A stretch of DNA of 64,000 nt from assembly GCA_051208045.1 (NCBI GenBank), contig JBPJFY010000004.1, positions 248,001 to 312,000 on the forward strand, given 5' to 3'. Below are positions 9,456-18,914 of this stretch, piece after piece. The position numbers were made by a program, and so were the translations under genes. Numbering within the stretch: position 1 is the stretch's first letter; every line of letters begins with the position of its first letter. The notes under the pieces were generated by a model. The model was given only the letters and a program-made list of their open reading frames with translations. It ran no database searches and had not been told where the DNA came from. The stretch comes from LZORAL124-50-18 sp051208045. Its GTDB lineage: Bacteria > Pseudomonadota > Gammaproteobacteria > Pseudomonadales > Oleiphilaceae.

Positions 9456-10373
9456 ATGCAGTTTAAATCCCTCCTATTTGGCTGGCTTGTCGTCGGCGGA
9501 TTACTCTCAAACGGTGCACTCCGAGCTGACACACACCCGGCATCGGAATATCGGGTAATGACCTCCATTCACCCACTGGCGCTGATTGCAAGAAGCATTT
9601 TACCCACCACTATTGCGGTGGATTCACTTCTTCCAAGCAATGCGAATCCGCACTTTTACCACCTCAGACCCTCGGATGTGGGAAGGCTGCAGAAAAGTCA
9701 CTTGTTCTTTTGGGTCGGCCCGGGCCTGGAAACTTTTCTTGGCAAGATTGTGGAGAACAAAGGGAGCCAGGCAATTGCGTTCACGGAGGCATCTGCCGAA
9801 GCGGAACACGGTCCCCCGAATGCACATGACCACTCAGGTGCACACCATCACAGCGAAGATCTTCACCTGTGGTTAAATCTCACCCATGTGGATGAAATCG
9901 CGGAAACCATTGCGAGTCACGGCAAAAAACTGGTGCAAGATGACGAAGCGATGCGTGATGAAATCGATCGCCGACTCATTGAGTTCAAGCGCAAACGGTT
10001 AGCACTCATCGACGCTTACCAGGAAAAACTCCACACACTGAACGAATTAGCGCTGTATTCTCGACACGACTCCCTGGGTGGCCTGAAAGAAACGTTTGGG
10101 CTGGTGATTCAGGACACTGTGAGCCAGACACCGGAGAAAAAGCCCGGATTGGCTAAAATTGCATCACTCAAAGAAAAAATGGAGGGAGCCTCAAACGCGT
10201 GCTACCTCTCCGAATCAATTGTGGAGGATCGCTACCGTGAACAATTGGCCGTGCCTGTCGGCATTCGGGTAGTGACGCTGGATCTCACCGGGGCCGCCAT
10301 TCCGCTGTCTGAAGAGGGCTACTTTGAAATGATACAAAATCTGCTGGATGAGCTGTTGCTGTGTCGGGCGTAA
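9456..10373 (+). CDS. znuA: Zinc ABC transporter substrate-binding protein (ZnuA-like)
   Basis: From the ATG at 9456 the protein has 305 residues and a clear signal peptide (cleavage about after ALRA, residue 24); the frame opens earlier at a TTG, which would bury the signal peptide. Zn-binding histidines are seen in NPHFYHLRPSD (H66) and HLWLN, a His/Asp-rich loop lies at about 118-135, and a late acidic ligand in TLDLTG. Role: periplasmic capture of Zn2+ (or Mn2+) for a ZnuBC permease. Neither znuB nor znuC is in this window, which is unusual, so the permease must be elsewhere. It is convergent with the HD-GYP gene. Confidence 0.87.
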   Translation: MQFKSLLFGWLVVGGLLSNGALRADTHPASEYRVMTSIHPLALIARSILPTTIAVDSLLPSNANPHFYHLRPSDVGRLQKSHLFFWVGPGLETFLGKIVENKGSQAIAFTEASAEAEHGPPNAHDHSGAHHHSEDLHLWLNLTHVDEIAETIASHGKKLVQDDEAMRDEIDRRLIEFKRKRLALIDAYQEKLHTLNELALYSRHDSLGGLKETFGLVIQDTVSQTPEKKPGLAKIASLKEKMEGASNACYLSESIVEDRYREQLAVPVGIRVVTLDLTGAAIPLSEEGYFEMIQNLLDELLLCRA

Positions 10374-10382
10374 AATGACCTG

Positions 10383-11936
10383 CTAACCACCACTCTCCTC
10401 TTGCAGGTCGGGAAATTTCCCGAGTATCGCTTTCATCTTATCGATGTTATTGATGAAAAGATCAACCAATTGGGGGTCAAAGTGCTTTCCTTTTTCCTTT
10501 TCCAGAATCGCCAACACTTGTTCCAGCGGCCAGGCCTCCTTGTAACAGCGGCTGTGCACCAGCGCATCAAAAACATCGACCAGTGCCACGATGCGACCAA
10601 AAATGTGGATGTCTTCCCCTTTTAGACCGGCAGGGTAACCGGAGCCATCATATTTTTCATGGTGCTGACCGGCTATTTTTGCCGCTGCGGTCAGCAGGGG
10701 GCGGTTGGATTTCGACAGAATCTCTTCACCGATCTGAGCGTGGCCTTGCATAACCGACCATTCGTGGTCGTCGAGTTTGCCCGGTTTGAGCAAGACATCA
10801 TCAGGTACGGCCACTTTACCGATATCATGCATCGGAGCCGCCATATACAGTGTTTCACAGAGCTTTGTTTCGAGTCCAGCGAGTTCACCGAGTAGCTTGC
10901 TCATGTGAGCCACACGTTTGACGTGATTACTGGTTTCTTTTGATCGTCCTTCAACCAGATCTCCCAAAGTATCAATTATCTCAATTTGGGTGTTATACAA
11001 CTCCTGATCCAGATAAAGGTTGTCAAAAGCGATCGTCACATTCGTGCTGAAAATCTCCATGAGTTTAAGGTCGATATCATCCGTCTCTACGACACCATCC
11101 AAATACAGCAGGTTCACGTGCCCGCCTTTTGTGGGAAAGTAGCCGACGAACTTATCCTGTTCCACAATGGTGCGTCGCTCTGCTACCGCACGATCCAGGT
11201 AGCCACGCACATCTGGCGTGATGGATTTGCTGTTGGGCTCGGTACCTGTGGACGCCAGCACCTCGAAATCATGCGTCCCCTGACTCACTACCGTGTATCC
11301 GTGACAACGAACGAACAGCGTTTCTTTGTCAATGTGCAACAAGGAGGCAAGCTGTACTAACAACCCTTCGGCAAAGAGTTTCAATGACCGCATTTCAAAG
11401 AGATTGGCAGAGGCATTAATCACCTGCTCCAACCCCTGTCGATAATGATCCAGTGTTTTTCGGGACTGCTCAATTTTCATGATATCGTCATACGAACGCA
11501 GTGCCGCGTAGGTGGAAGTAAACAGCTTACCACTGTCTAAAGACGTCTTTTCCTTGTAGTCATTGATATCGTAATTAACGATCACTTCCCTTTCGGGTGC
11601 GGACCCCGGTTGGCCCGTTCGAAGAATAATGCGCACAAAGGGGTTGTTCATCTCATGGCGAATGTATTCCACCACTTTGAGGCCGGCATCATCGGACTCC
11701 ATGACCACATCAAGATAGATCAACGCGATATCTTTTTGCTCCGCAATGATCTTGCGTGCTTCCTCGCCGCTGTACGCGCTGATGATCTGGGTTTCGCGCC
11801 CTTTGAAGGTAAACCCACTGAGGGCAACCCGCGTGATGGAGTGCACTTCAGGTTCGTCATCCACCACCAGAATGATCCAGGGGGCATGGCCGGGTTTGGT
11901 TTCTTTCGTCGACTTTTTCAGGCTTTTCTTGAACAT
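10383..11936 (-). CDS. Response regulator with DUF3369 and HD-GYP domains
   Basis: A 517-residue regulator: receiver domain (about 20-145, acidic D26/D27 and phosphoacceptor D76 in YLDVVM), a DUF3369 sensory-type region (about 165-320) and an HD-GYP phosphodiesterase domain (about 330-510) with HDIGKVAVPDD and SGYPAGLKGE. HD-GYP domains hydrolyse c-di-GMP. The gene begins 25 bases after the histidine kinase stop on the same strand, so kinase and regulator are very likely an operon and a cognate pair. A paralogue of identical architecture lies at 59150-60694. The activity is inferred from the intact HD and GYP signatures. Confidence 0.93.
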   Translation of the reverse strand: MFKKSLKKSTKETKPGHAPWIILVVDDEPEVHSITRVALSGFTFKGRETQIISAYSGEEARKIIAEQKDIALIYLDVVMESDDAGLKVVEYIRHEMNNPFVRIILRTGQPGSAPEREVIVNYDINDYKEKTSLDSGKLFTSTYAALRSYDDIMKIEQSRKTLDHYRQGLEQVINASANLFEMRSLKLFAEGLLVQLASLLHIDKETLFVRCHGYTVVSQGTHDFEVLASTGTEPNSKSITPDVRGYLDRAVAERRTIVEQDKFVGYFPTKGGHVNLLYLDGVVETDDIDLKLMEIFSTNVTIAFDNLYLDQELYNTQIEIIDTLGDLVEGRSKETSNHVKRVAHMSKLLGELAGLETKLCETLYMAAPMHDIGKVAVPDDVLLKPGKLDDHEWSVMQGHAQIGEEILSKSNRPLLTAAAKIAGQHHEKYDGSGYPAGLKGEDIHIFGRIVALVDVFDALVHSRCYKEAWPLEQVLAILEKEKGKHFDPQLVDLFINNIDKMKAILGKFPDLQEESGG

Positions 11937-11961
11937 TCGGTATTCTCAAGGGACATGGGGT

Positions 11962-13656
11962 TTAGACGGCCACCTGGCCTTTTTCCGTCAATTCCTTACC
12001 AAAAACCATGGTAAATGTCGCTCCTTGACCCGGTTCGCTCTGTACTTCAATGGTTCCCCCCATTTTCTGGGTAACCAGGTTATATATGATATTCATCCCC
12101 AGTCCACTTCCGCCATTTTCACGGTTGGTGGTAAAAAATGGATCGAAAATCTTGGCGCGGGTTTCCGGGGACATCCCTTTTCCATCATCCGAATATTTCA
12201 CGACAAGGCTTTTTTCCTGCTCGGAAACACTGATACGAATTGTTCCAGTGTCCTCCGGACCATAGGCGTGAATCAGCGAATTATTAATCAGATTCGTAAT
12301 GATCTGAGACCAAATACCGGGATAGCCGCGGGTAACCAGGCTCCGCTCACAGGTCACATCCACTTTAATCCTCGTCTGCTTAAGCCGGTTTCGCAGGCTC
12401 ATCAGAATTTCATTGAGATACTCCAGTACGGCAAAAGGCCGGATGGTTTCATGCGACTGGTCCACAGCCACCTGCTTAAAGCTTTTTACCAGGTCAGCCG
12501 CGCGTTGAAGACTGATCACAATGGATCGCGCCAGCTCTTTGGAGTCAGACATGAACCGTTCAAAGTCATCTTCCTCCAAATCCTCCGCGGCGTATTTTTT
12601 CTCAATTTGCTCCACCAGATACTGGAAATGCGTAATCCCGGTCAAACTGAGCCCAACCGGCGTATTGATTTCATGGGCTACACCGGCCACCAGGCCTCCA
12701 AGAGAGGCCATTTTTTCGGACTCAATGAGTTGTGCCTGTGCCTGCTTAAGATCTTCCAATGACTTTTGAAGCTCCAGCCGGCTTAATTCGAGATCTTTTT
12801 CTTTCTGACGTCGCGCTTCAATTTCCTGTTTGAGATCTTTTTGTTTGCTGTCCAACTCGGCGATGACATTATTCAATGACTCGGTTCTCTTACGCACCTT
12901 GCTTTCCAGGTTTTTATTCAACGAGTCGAGCTCTGCCATGGAGACCACTATCTTATCCATCATCCCGTTCAGGGCATTTTCCAACAGCTTGAGCTCATTC
13001 CCCTGGTTGGTGGCAACAAATATGCGTTTACCCTTGATATCGTCCGGGTCGATACCTTCTGCTTCCATTGCCAAACGCCCCAGCGGTTTCGCGAGCAGTC
13101 GGTCAAACAGGATGATGATGAGAAAAAACAGCACAATGGTTTTGATGAGTGCGCTGACGACAAGAATAACCGTCCCTAATTCGATTCGATCAAACACAAT
13201 TCGCTCATTGGAATACACACGAGCAATGCCAATGGTTTGAACGTCTTTACCAAATTTAAACTTGAGCGGAAACTCGTGCCAGAACACCCCTTTGATAATG
13301 CCGCCGCTTTTGTCTTCCGTTACCTGCCCATAGTGTTCCAGAATTTTGCCATTCAGGTCATACACTTCAACGCCAGTAATAGTTGGCAGCTCGGTAATCC
13401 CCGCAACAGTGACGGACAACTGGTCTTTATCCAAGTGCCAAAGCGCTTGCGACAAGCTGTCTTCAAAGGTGCGTTGAATCGTATTCAACTCGCGGATGAT
13501 ATCGCTCTTGGCGTTGTCATAGACAATCAGAATGTGCATCACGGTAACCACAATGGTCACAGCGATGTAAATGGACAGGACGATCTTCAGAAGCCTCGTA
13601 GAAATCGAGTGCCGGATTTTTACGGTTCTTGTGTTATTCGTCTCCATAATGGACAA
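11962..13656 (-). CDS. Membrane sensor histidine kinase
   Basis: A 564-residue kinase. TM1 is at about 21-45, a periplasmic domain of about 110 residues follows, TM2 is at about 160-184, then a HAMP-like segment and a long coiled coil (about 235-315). The phosphoacceptor region GVAHEINTPVGL places the histidine at 328. The ATPase domain has the N box (NLINNSLIHAY), G1 (DDGKGMS) and FDPFFTT...GSGLGM. It presumably phosphorylates the HD-GYP regulator encoded immediately downstream, coupling an unknown periplasmic signal to c-di-GMP breakdown. No recognised ligand-binding fold could be named for the periplasmic part. Confidence 0.93.
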   Translation of the reverse strand: MSIMETNNTRTVKIRHSISTRLLKIVLSIYIAVTIVVTVMHILIVYDNAKSDIIRELNTIQRTFEDSLSQALWHLDKDQLSVTVAGITELPTITGVEVYDLNGKILEHYGQVTEDKSGGIIKGVFWHEFPLKFKFGKDVQTIGIARVYSNERIVFDRIELGTVILVVSALIKTIVLFFLIIILFDRLLAKPLGRLAMEAEGIDPDDIKGKRIFVATNQGNELKLLENALNGMMDKIVVSMAELDSLNKNLESKVRKRTESLNNVIAELDSKQKDLKQEIEARRQKEKDLELSRLELQKSLEDLKQAQAQLIESEKMASLGGLVAGVAHEINTPVGLSLTGITHFQYLVEQIEKKYAAEDLEEDDFERFMSDSKELARSIVISLQRAADLVKSFKQVAVDQSHETIRPFAVLEYLNEILMSLRNRLKQTRIKVDVTCERSLVTRGYPGIWSQIITNLINNSLIHAYGPEDTGTIRISVSEQEKSLVVKYSDDGKGMSPETRAKIFDPFFTTNRENGGSGLGMNIIYNLVTQKMGGTIEVQSEPGQGATFTMVFGKELTEKGQVAV

Positions 13657-13798
13657 TCACACCTGCCAAAATCGCCTGTCTAAAGATGCCAATAATTTCA
13701 GTGTATATGGGATACCATTTTTTGCAAAAACTGGTCAGGAAATCCCGGGCATACTCTGGACGGCGAACTTCCAATTTCTACCACATTGAGGTTAAACC

Positions 13799-14566
13799 AT
13801 GTCGCAAAGAACGACCCTGGAGATTCTGGACAATAACATTGCCATTGTTACGTTGAACCGTCCAGAGAAGTACAATGGATTGGACATGGAGATGTTCGAC
13901 AGCATTATGAAAACCGCGAAAACCATCAAAAAGAACAAAAAAATCCGTGGTGTCATCCTGCGCGGTGAAGGCAAAGTGTTCAGCTCCGGCCTGGATGTTA
14001 AACGGGTCACCAAAAGTCCCGCCTCCATCATCAAACTGCTGGTGAAACCAGGGCGGAAGATAACAAACCTCGCTCAGGATGTCGGCTACATCTGGCGGCA
14101 ACTTCCGGTGCCCGTTATTGCGGTGACGCACGGCATGTGTTTTGGCGGTGCTTTTCAGATTGCGCTGGGAGCGGACTTTCGATACACAACTCCTGACTGT
14201 GAGTTTTCTATCATGGAAGCAAAATGGGGATTGATCCCGGACATGTCTGGTTCGATCACGCTCAGAGAGTTGGTGCCGGTCGATGTAGCGAAAGAACTCA
14301 CCATGACGGCACGCGTTTTTGATGGCAACGAGGCCAAGGCACTCGGGCTGGTCACTAAAGTCTCTGACACACCTTTCGAAGATGCACTGACTTTCTTTGG
14401 CGAGTTGGAAAGCAAGTCACCGGACGCCATTCGCTATGCGAAGCAGTTATTTAATACAACCCGCACGGTCAGTGACAAAGAAGCACTCGATGTAGAAACA
14501 AAGCTTCAAACCAAACTCATTAAAAACAAGGTGTTGAATCTGGAAAACCTGAAAGCATTGCTCTGA
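13799..14566 (+). CDS. Crotonase / enoyl-CoA hydratase family protein
   Basis: A 255-residue crotonase-fold protein. The oxyanion-hole regions are visible (SSGLDVKR and HGMCFGGAFQIALGAD), and the segment MEAKWGLIPDMSG lies where family members carry a catalytic Glu or Asp. Length is standard. The reaction could be enoyl-CoA hydration or double-bond isomerisation; the Asp in IPDMSG is more like isomerase/dienoyl-CoA isomerase members, but this is not decisive. It stands alone; its last 47 bases overlap convergently with tmcA. The start ATG has GAGG about 9 bases upstream. Confidence 0.88.
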   Translation: MSQRTTLEILDNNIAIVTLNRPEKYNGLDMEMFDSIMKTAKTIKKNKKIRGVILRGEGKVFSSGLDVKRVTKSPASIIKLLVKPGRKITNLAQDVGYIWRQLPVPVIAVTHGMCFGGAFQIALGADFRYTTPDCEFSIMEAKWGLIPDMSGSITLRELVPVDVAKELTMTARVFDGNEAKALGLVTKVSDTPFEDALTFFGELESKSPDAIRYAKQLFNTTRTVSDKEALDVETKLQTKLIKNKVLNLENLKALL

Positions 14567-16787
14567 ATAACCCCCGCATAAGTTTCACACAGGCCGCTTT
14601 TCCGGTGAGATCAAACCGCTCCGAGCAGACACGCCAGCTTGCCCGGAGCACAAGTTTCATCATGAGTAGCTTCAACTCTTCCTCTTTGAGGCAATCCAGT
14701 AACTGAGAAACCGGTAGCTGAACAAGATACATCCAGAGTGACTCTTCGCAGGTTTCATAGGGGCGACTCCCCAGTGCAAAGGCCGTAACATCTCCCGCAA
14801 CATACGTTGGAGTCGGCCCTTCCTTTCTCGGTAAAGCACGAAAAAGAGCCAGTGCAGAGGCCTCGTCCAACGTATCGAAAGCATTCCGCAACCGCAATTG
14901 ACCCGTGTGTGCGAGCTTCTCAGTCAACTGCCTCACCAAGCCATCAGCGCGGCTGGAAACCGCTCTCAGCACCATGCCGGAATATAAGCCAGACGCGGCA
15001 TCTTTCTGACTTCCCCAGCGCGCAAAATTAAACGCATTGTTGGTCCAAAACCGCAAAACGTCGGGCGTTAACGCAAAACTGGATGACAAGTAATCGACCC
15101 CCTCATCGATTGCCAGTTGATGTAATGCTGTCAGGAGTTGCCCCCCTATCCCCCGGTTTTGCAGGTTGGGATGCACCACAATGCGAGTCACCCGGTAAGT
15201 GGTGAGTTTCAACATCTGGCGCATTCCCTCGTGGCATATGAGGGAATTGGGCACCAAGTGCCCCTGAGGGCGACGACGCCCCAGATATATCGCCTCTTCC
15301 AAAGCAGGATCATCAATCCCGCCTTCCCGGCACGCCCAGAGCACGCCGGCAACCTGATTGTCGATCAGCGCAATAAGCACCCGCTGATTAGGCACATCCA
15401 ACAATCGCATCATATCCAGGGGGCGCGTCTGATAATGCGCTTGCACTAAAAGCCCCATGACCTGGTTTAATTGCTCCTCCTGAGGTCGGGATAACGCGGC
15501 GGAGGGCTGAAGAGCATCGTAAGCCCAGGAATGAATGCACATGCCTTGTAGCTCTGCGGGTGACAGGGCCAACAGCGGTGCCGGTTCAGCATCCAGGAGC
15601 AGTGCTTTGAACAGCAGGGGCTCCAATGGATCGAATTTATCCCAGCGGACAGGCTCAGACAAATGCACATGCTCCCAACGCGGATATCGTTTGGCCAACG
15701 TCTTTTGGAACGTAATGCCGAAGCCTTTTCCTGCCCCTTCGTAACCATGCACTGTGGATGAAAAGATGACTGGTATTCCCATCGCCAGCAATCGGTCCAA
15801 TACAAACACCGGCAGACTCGCTGCTTCATCCACCAGCAACAGGTCACAGGCCGACTTTTCCCGGAGAAACACATCTTCCGGGTAATAGTTCACTCTGGTT
15901 TCCTGCTGTTGATCCTTCATCAGGCGCATTGCACCCGGTCTTTCTTCTACACGCCGCAGAGCAACTTCTGAACTGGTTTCCTCTGGCGTTTGCGTGTGTT
16001 TCTGAAGCGCTTCAAACACCTGATACACACACGACAAATTCGACGAGGTTATTGCAATCCGTAGCCCTAGTTCCATTGCCAAGTGAAGTACAAACAATCC
16101 CAGCGCATAACTCTTGCCCCTGCCACGATCTGCGGTAACCACAAAAGGTGCGGATTTCCCCTTCGGAAACCAACGGTGTAAACAGGCAACGAGTGATTGT
16201 TGTTCGTGAGACGCATACAGGGAAGAAACCGCACAGGCACCGTCTTCAGCCGCCGAGTCATGTTCCGGTAATCGCCCCCAACTACAAGCAACTGTGTCAG
16301 CGGACGTTCGCACCCAGGATACCGATTCGTCACTCGCCATCACCGACATTAACCGAAGAAAGGTATTGGGGTGAGCACGCTCGCTGGACTCACCAAAGTT
16401 GAGCAGGCGACGGTACTGAGGGTTGTCCGTAGCTACCCACTCAGACTGGGGCGGCACCAGCACACACAACACACCACCCTGCCGAATCGTTCCTGCGACG
16501 ACACCCAGCACATCGGGGTCAAATCCTGAGTGCAGGTGCAGAATGATCGACTCCGTTTCCTGCCCCAACAATCTCTTCGCTGCTTTAAAGCCCAGCGCTC
16601 CCGTATTCTGCGCCTCACTGCACTCAGAGATCGTTGAAGAGGCCAGGCCCACATGCTCCAGAAGATCCCGTGCATAGGCCATAGCGGCACAGGATGTGCC
16701 TTCAATGATGACCACCGCGCGCATACGTTTCTCTTCCGCCTGCAGGCACAAGGCACGGAAGTCGTCCAAAGCGAGTGCGTTAATCAT
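14520..16787 (-). CDS. tmcA: tRNA(Met) cytidine acetyltransferase
   Basis: An ATP- and acetyl-CoA-dependent enzyme that makes N4-acetylcytidine at the wobble position of elongator tRNA-Met. From the ATG at 16787 it has 755 residues. An N-terminal TmcA domain is followed by an RNA-helicase-like module with Walker A RGRGKS (about 221-226) and Walker B LLLVDEAASLP, then a GNAT acetyltransferase segment (HPNLQNRGIGGQLL) and a C-terminal helical region. A GTG at 16847 in frame would add 20 residues; I prefer the ATG because the distance to the first beta strand then matches Escherichia coli TmcA. Its 3' end overlaps the crotonase gene by 47 bases. Confidence 0.92.
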   Translation of the reverse strand: MINALALDDFRALCLQAEEKRMRAVVIIEGTSCAAMAYARDLLEHVGLASSTISECSEAQNTGALGFKAAKRLLGQETESIILHLHSGFDPDVLGVVAGTIRQGGVLCVLVPPQSEWVATDNPQYRRLLNFGESSERAHPNTFLRLMSVMASDESVSWVRTSADTVACSWGRLPEHDSAAEDGACAVSSLYASHEQQSLVACLHRWFPKGKSAPFVVTADRGRGKSYALGLFVLHLAMELGLRIAITSSNLSCVYQVFEALQKHTQTPEETSSEVALRRVEERPGAMRLMKDQQQETRVNYYPEDVFLREKSACDLLLVDEAASLPVFVLDRLLAMGIPVIFSSTVHGYEGAGKGFGITFQKTLAKRYPRWEHVHLSEPVRWDKFDPLEPLLFKALLLDAEPAPLLALSPAELQGMCIHSWAYDALQPSAALSRPQEEQLNQVMGLLVQAHYQTRPLDMMRLLDVPNQRVLIALIDNQVAGVLWACREGGIDDPALEEAIYLGRRRPQGHLVPNSLICHEGMRQMLKLTTYRVTRIVVHPNLQNRGIGGQLLTALHQLAIDEGVDYLSSSFALTPDVLRFWTNNAFNFARWGSQKDAASGLYSGMVLRAVSSRADGLVRQLTEKLAHTGQLRLRNAFDTLDEASALALFRALPRKEGPTPTYVAGDVTAFALGSRPYETCEESLWMYLVQLPVSQLLDCLKEEELKLLMMKLVLRASWRVCSERFDLTGKAACVKLMRGLFRAMLSGFPDSTPCF

Positions 16788-16869
16788 TCGTTCGAAAACC
16801 AAGCGCTTGCTTGGCACCCTCGAACACCGTATGATCAACCCTTTCACCCATTTTTTTGACGTTTACTCT

Positions 16870-17841
16870 ATGCACTCAATTCTTCAACCATTGTCTATTC
16901 CCGTCATCTGCGCCCCGATGTTTCTCGTTTCGGATCCGGATCTCATTATCGCGTGTTGCAAACAAGGCGTGGCAGCCACATTTCCCTCACTCAATCAGCG
17001 AACCTCAGAAGGATTCGGTCTTTGGATCGAGACAATAAAGCAAAACCTGCTGCAATACCAACAAACTACAGGCAGTGAACCTGCCCCTTTCGGCGTCAAT
17101 CTGGTCGTTCATAAGACGAATCCACGCATAAAGGAAGACCTTGCAGTCTGTGTTAAGCACCAGGTTCCTTTCGTAGTAACCTCACTCGGCGCAGCGAAAG
17201 AGGTCGTAGACGCCGTGCATAGCTACGGTGGGATTGTCTTACATGATGTCACCAATGCGTACCATGCCAAAAAAGCGGCCGAAGCTGGCGTTGATGGAAT
17301 CATCGCTGTAGCAGGAGGCGCTGGCGGCCATGCTGGCTCAACGCACCCCTATGCACTCATCGAGGAGATTCGCGCGGTTTTTGACAAAACCCTGATTCTG
17401 GCGGGCTGTATGAACCGGGGCAGTGAAGTCGTCTCAGCTCTGGCAGCAGGTGCTGACTTTGTCTACATGGGAACGCGCTTCATCGCGACGGAAGAAAGCA
17501 ATGCACCTGAGGCATACAAGCAAATGATTCTTGATTGCAGTGCATCCCAGATTATCTATACGCCCGCAGTGTCTGGTGTGAATGCCAGCTTCATGGCGCC
17601 CAGTCTTGAACAGGCGGGGTATGACATGTCGGCTCTGCATCAATCCGCACACGTCAACTACGGGGAAAAACTCAAACCCGCCGATGACGAGGCCAAAGCC
17701 TGGAAAACCGTCTGGTCAGCCGGACAAGGCTGTGGTGGCATTCACTCGATTCCTACGGTCGAAGCATTGGTTCAGAGCATCCGCACAGAGATGCAAAGCA
17801 CCTTGCAGGCGCTCCAGAGTAAAACGCGATGTTGGCTGTGA
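16870..17841 (+). CDS. Nitronate monooxygenase-like flavin oxidoreductase
   Basis: A 323-residue NMO/2-nitropropane-dioxygenase-type FMN TIM barrel. Visible are the N-terminal PVICAPMFLVSDP, the HDV block near residue 125, the phosphate-binding glycine-rich AGGAGGHAG, and MGTRF late in the barrel. The family oxidises nitronates with O2 and FMN, or reduces quinones with NAD(P)H; the actual substrate here is unknown. The chosen ATG at 16870 begins just before the first conserved strand; ATG 16831 is possible but would overlap the alternative tmcA start. It is divergent from tmcA and followed by pdxH after about 90 bases. Confidence 0.87.
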   Translation: MHSILQPLSIPVICAPMFLVSDPDLIIACCKQGVAATFPSLNQRTSEGFGLWIETIKQNLLQYQQTTGSEPAPFGVNLVVHKTNPRIKEDLAVCVKHQVPFVVTSLGAAKEVVDAVHSYGGIVLHDVTNAYHAKKAAEAGVDGIIAVAGGAGGHAGSTHPYALIEEIRAVFDKTLILAGCMNRGSEVVSALAAGADFVYMGTRFIATEESNAPEAYKQMILDCSASQIIYTPAVSGVNASFMAPSLEQAGYDMSALHQSAHVNYGEKLKPADDEAKAWKTVWSAGQGCGGIHSIPTVEALVQSIRTEMQSTLQALQSKTRCWL

Positions 17842-17933
17842 CCTGAACTCAGGGAGGATGTGTAATCCGCAGGTTCCCTCGCGTTCGAGAAGCCGGTAAA
17901 CTGCAGCCTCAATTCCCAATAGAAAGACCGATT

Positions 17934-18572
17934 ATGGATATCAGCGCAATCCGCCGCGAGTACATGAGTCAGGGCCTCAGCCACCAGGACCTGAAAGACA
18001 ATCCCATCGATCAGTTCGAGGTCTGGTTTGAGCAGGCATGCAACGCAGATATCCTCGACCCCAATGCGATGACCCTGGCTACTGCAGATCAATCAGGAAT
18101 GCCCTCTGTTCGAACCGTATTGCTTAAGCTCTTTGATTACCGGGGTTTTGTGTTCTTTACCAACTACGGCAGCAAAAAAGCCAAGCACATTGCCGAGAAT
18201 CCCCAGGTAGCCCTGCTTTTCCCCTGGCTTCAGTTAAACCGGCAGATCAAGGTACAAGGCAGCATCGAAAAAATTTCCAGCGGTGAATCACTGAAATACT
18301 TCGCTTCACGCCCCAGAGGAAGCCAGATTGGTGCCTGGTGCAGTCAGCAAAGTGAAGAAATTACTTCACGTCAGTTCCTGGAAATGAGCTTTGCCAAGAT
18401 GAAGGAAAAGTTCCAGGGTGGGGAAATCCCACTACCCGACTTTTGGGGGGGATACCGGGTCATTCCCACCTGCATTGAGTTTTGGCAGGGGCGAGAAAGC
18501 CGCTTGCATGACCGTTTTGAATACCAACAACAAGCCAACGATGAGTGGGCCGTCAGACGGCTCGCCCCATAA
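17934..18572 (+). CDS. pdxH: Pyridoxamine/pyridoxine 5'-phosphate oxidase
   Basis: A 212-residue FMN-dependent oxidase that makes pyridoxal 5'-phosphate from PNP or PMP. Typical segments are PNAMTLATAD, RTVLLK, GFVFFTNYGSKK, ASRPRGSQIGAW and FWQGRESRLHDR at the C-terminus; the length is normal. No other vitamin B6 gene is adjacent, although a PLP-using MocR regulator lies 1.4 kb downstream. The start ATG follows about 90 bases after the nitronate monooxygenase-like gene on the same strand, so cotranscription is possible. Confidence 0.97.
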   Translation: MDISAIRREYMSQGLSHQDLKDNPIDQFEVWFEQACNADILDPNAMTLATADQSGMPSVRTVLLKLFDYRGFVFFTNYGSKKAKHIAENPQVALLFPWLQLNRQIKVQGSIEKISSGESLKYFASRPRGSQIGAWCSQQSEEITSRQFLEMSFAKMKEKFQGGEIPLPDFWGGYRVIPTCIEFWQGRESRLHDRFEYQQQANDEWAVRRLAP

Positions 18573-18914
18573 TTTTCCCGATGGCCAACTCAGTGTTACC
18601 GTTTCTCACGGTAACACATCACGCCACGGGTAACACTTTCCCGTCGGCTGCCATGACCATTACCCGCTTCGTTGCATCACAAAGTGAGAAACGCCTCACA
18701 TCATTTATGTTCATTTGTACCAATTTCACCCATTTGGGGGATTGATGGTACTTTTGTCCCATTTCAGGCCTAAAACCTGCACTTCCTCTCGTGATTGAGC
18801 TGAGATTCATTCACGGTCAGAACAAAAACAACACCGGTCGTAGACTACTCACTGGCTTCAATCGCCACAATAAAAAAGCCTATGACAAAAACAATGAGGA
18901 AAGGAAAACCTGAA
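18573..18914. promoter_or_regulatory. Leader region between pdxH and the lipase gene
   Basis: 342 bases without a convincing gene. They contain the perfect inverted repeat at 18593-18617, a further GGTAACAC copy at 18629-18636, and AT-rich sequence close to the lipase start. A lipase promoter presumably lies here. I looked for a sigma-54 type -24/-12 element, known for some Pseudomonas lipases, and found no convincing match. Confidence 0.5.
18593..18617. repeat. Perfect 10-bp inverted repeat
   Basis: GTGTTACCGT and ACGGTAACAC flank the 5-base loop TTCTC. It begins 20 bases after the pdxH stop. There is no T-run on either side, so a classical terminator is not supported; a protein-binding palindrome or an mRNA 3' hairpin are both possible. 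The half-site GGTAACAC occurs again at 18629-18636. Confidence 0.7.

Noticed and set aside
18573..18914. Sigma-54 promoter for the lipase
   Set aside because: The best candidate does not keep the GG and GC elements with correct spacing.
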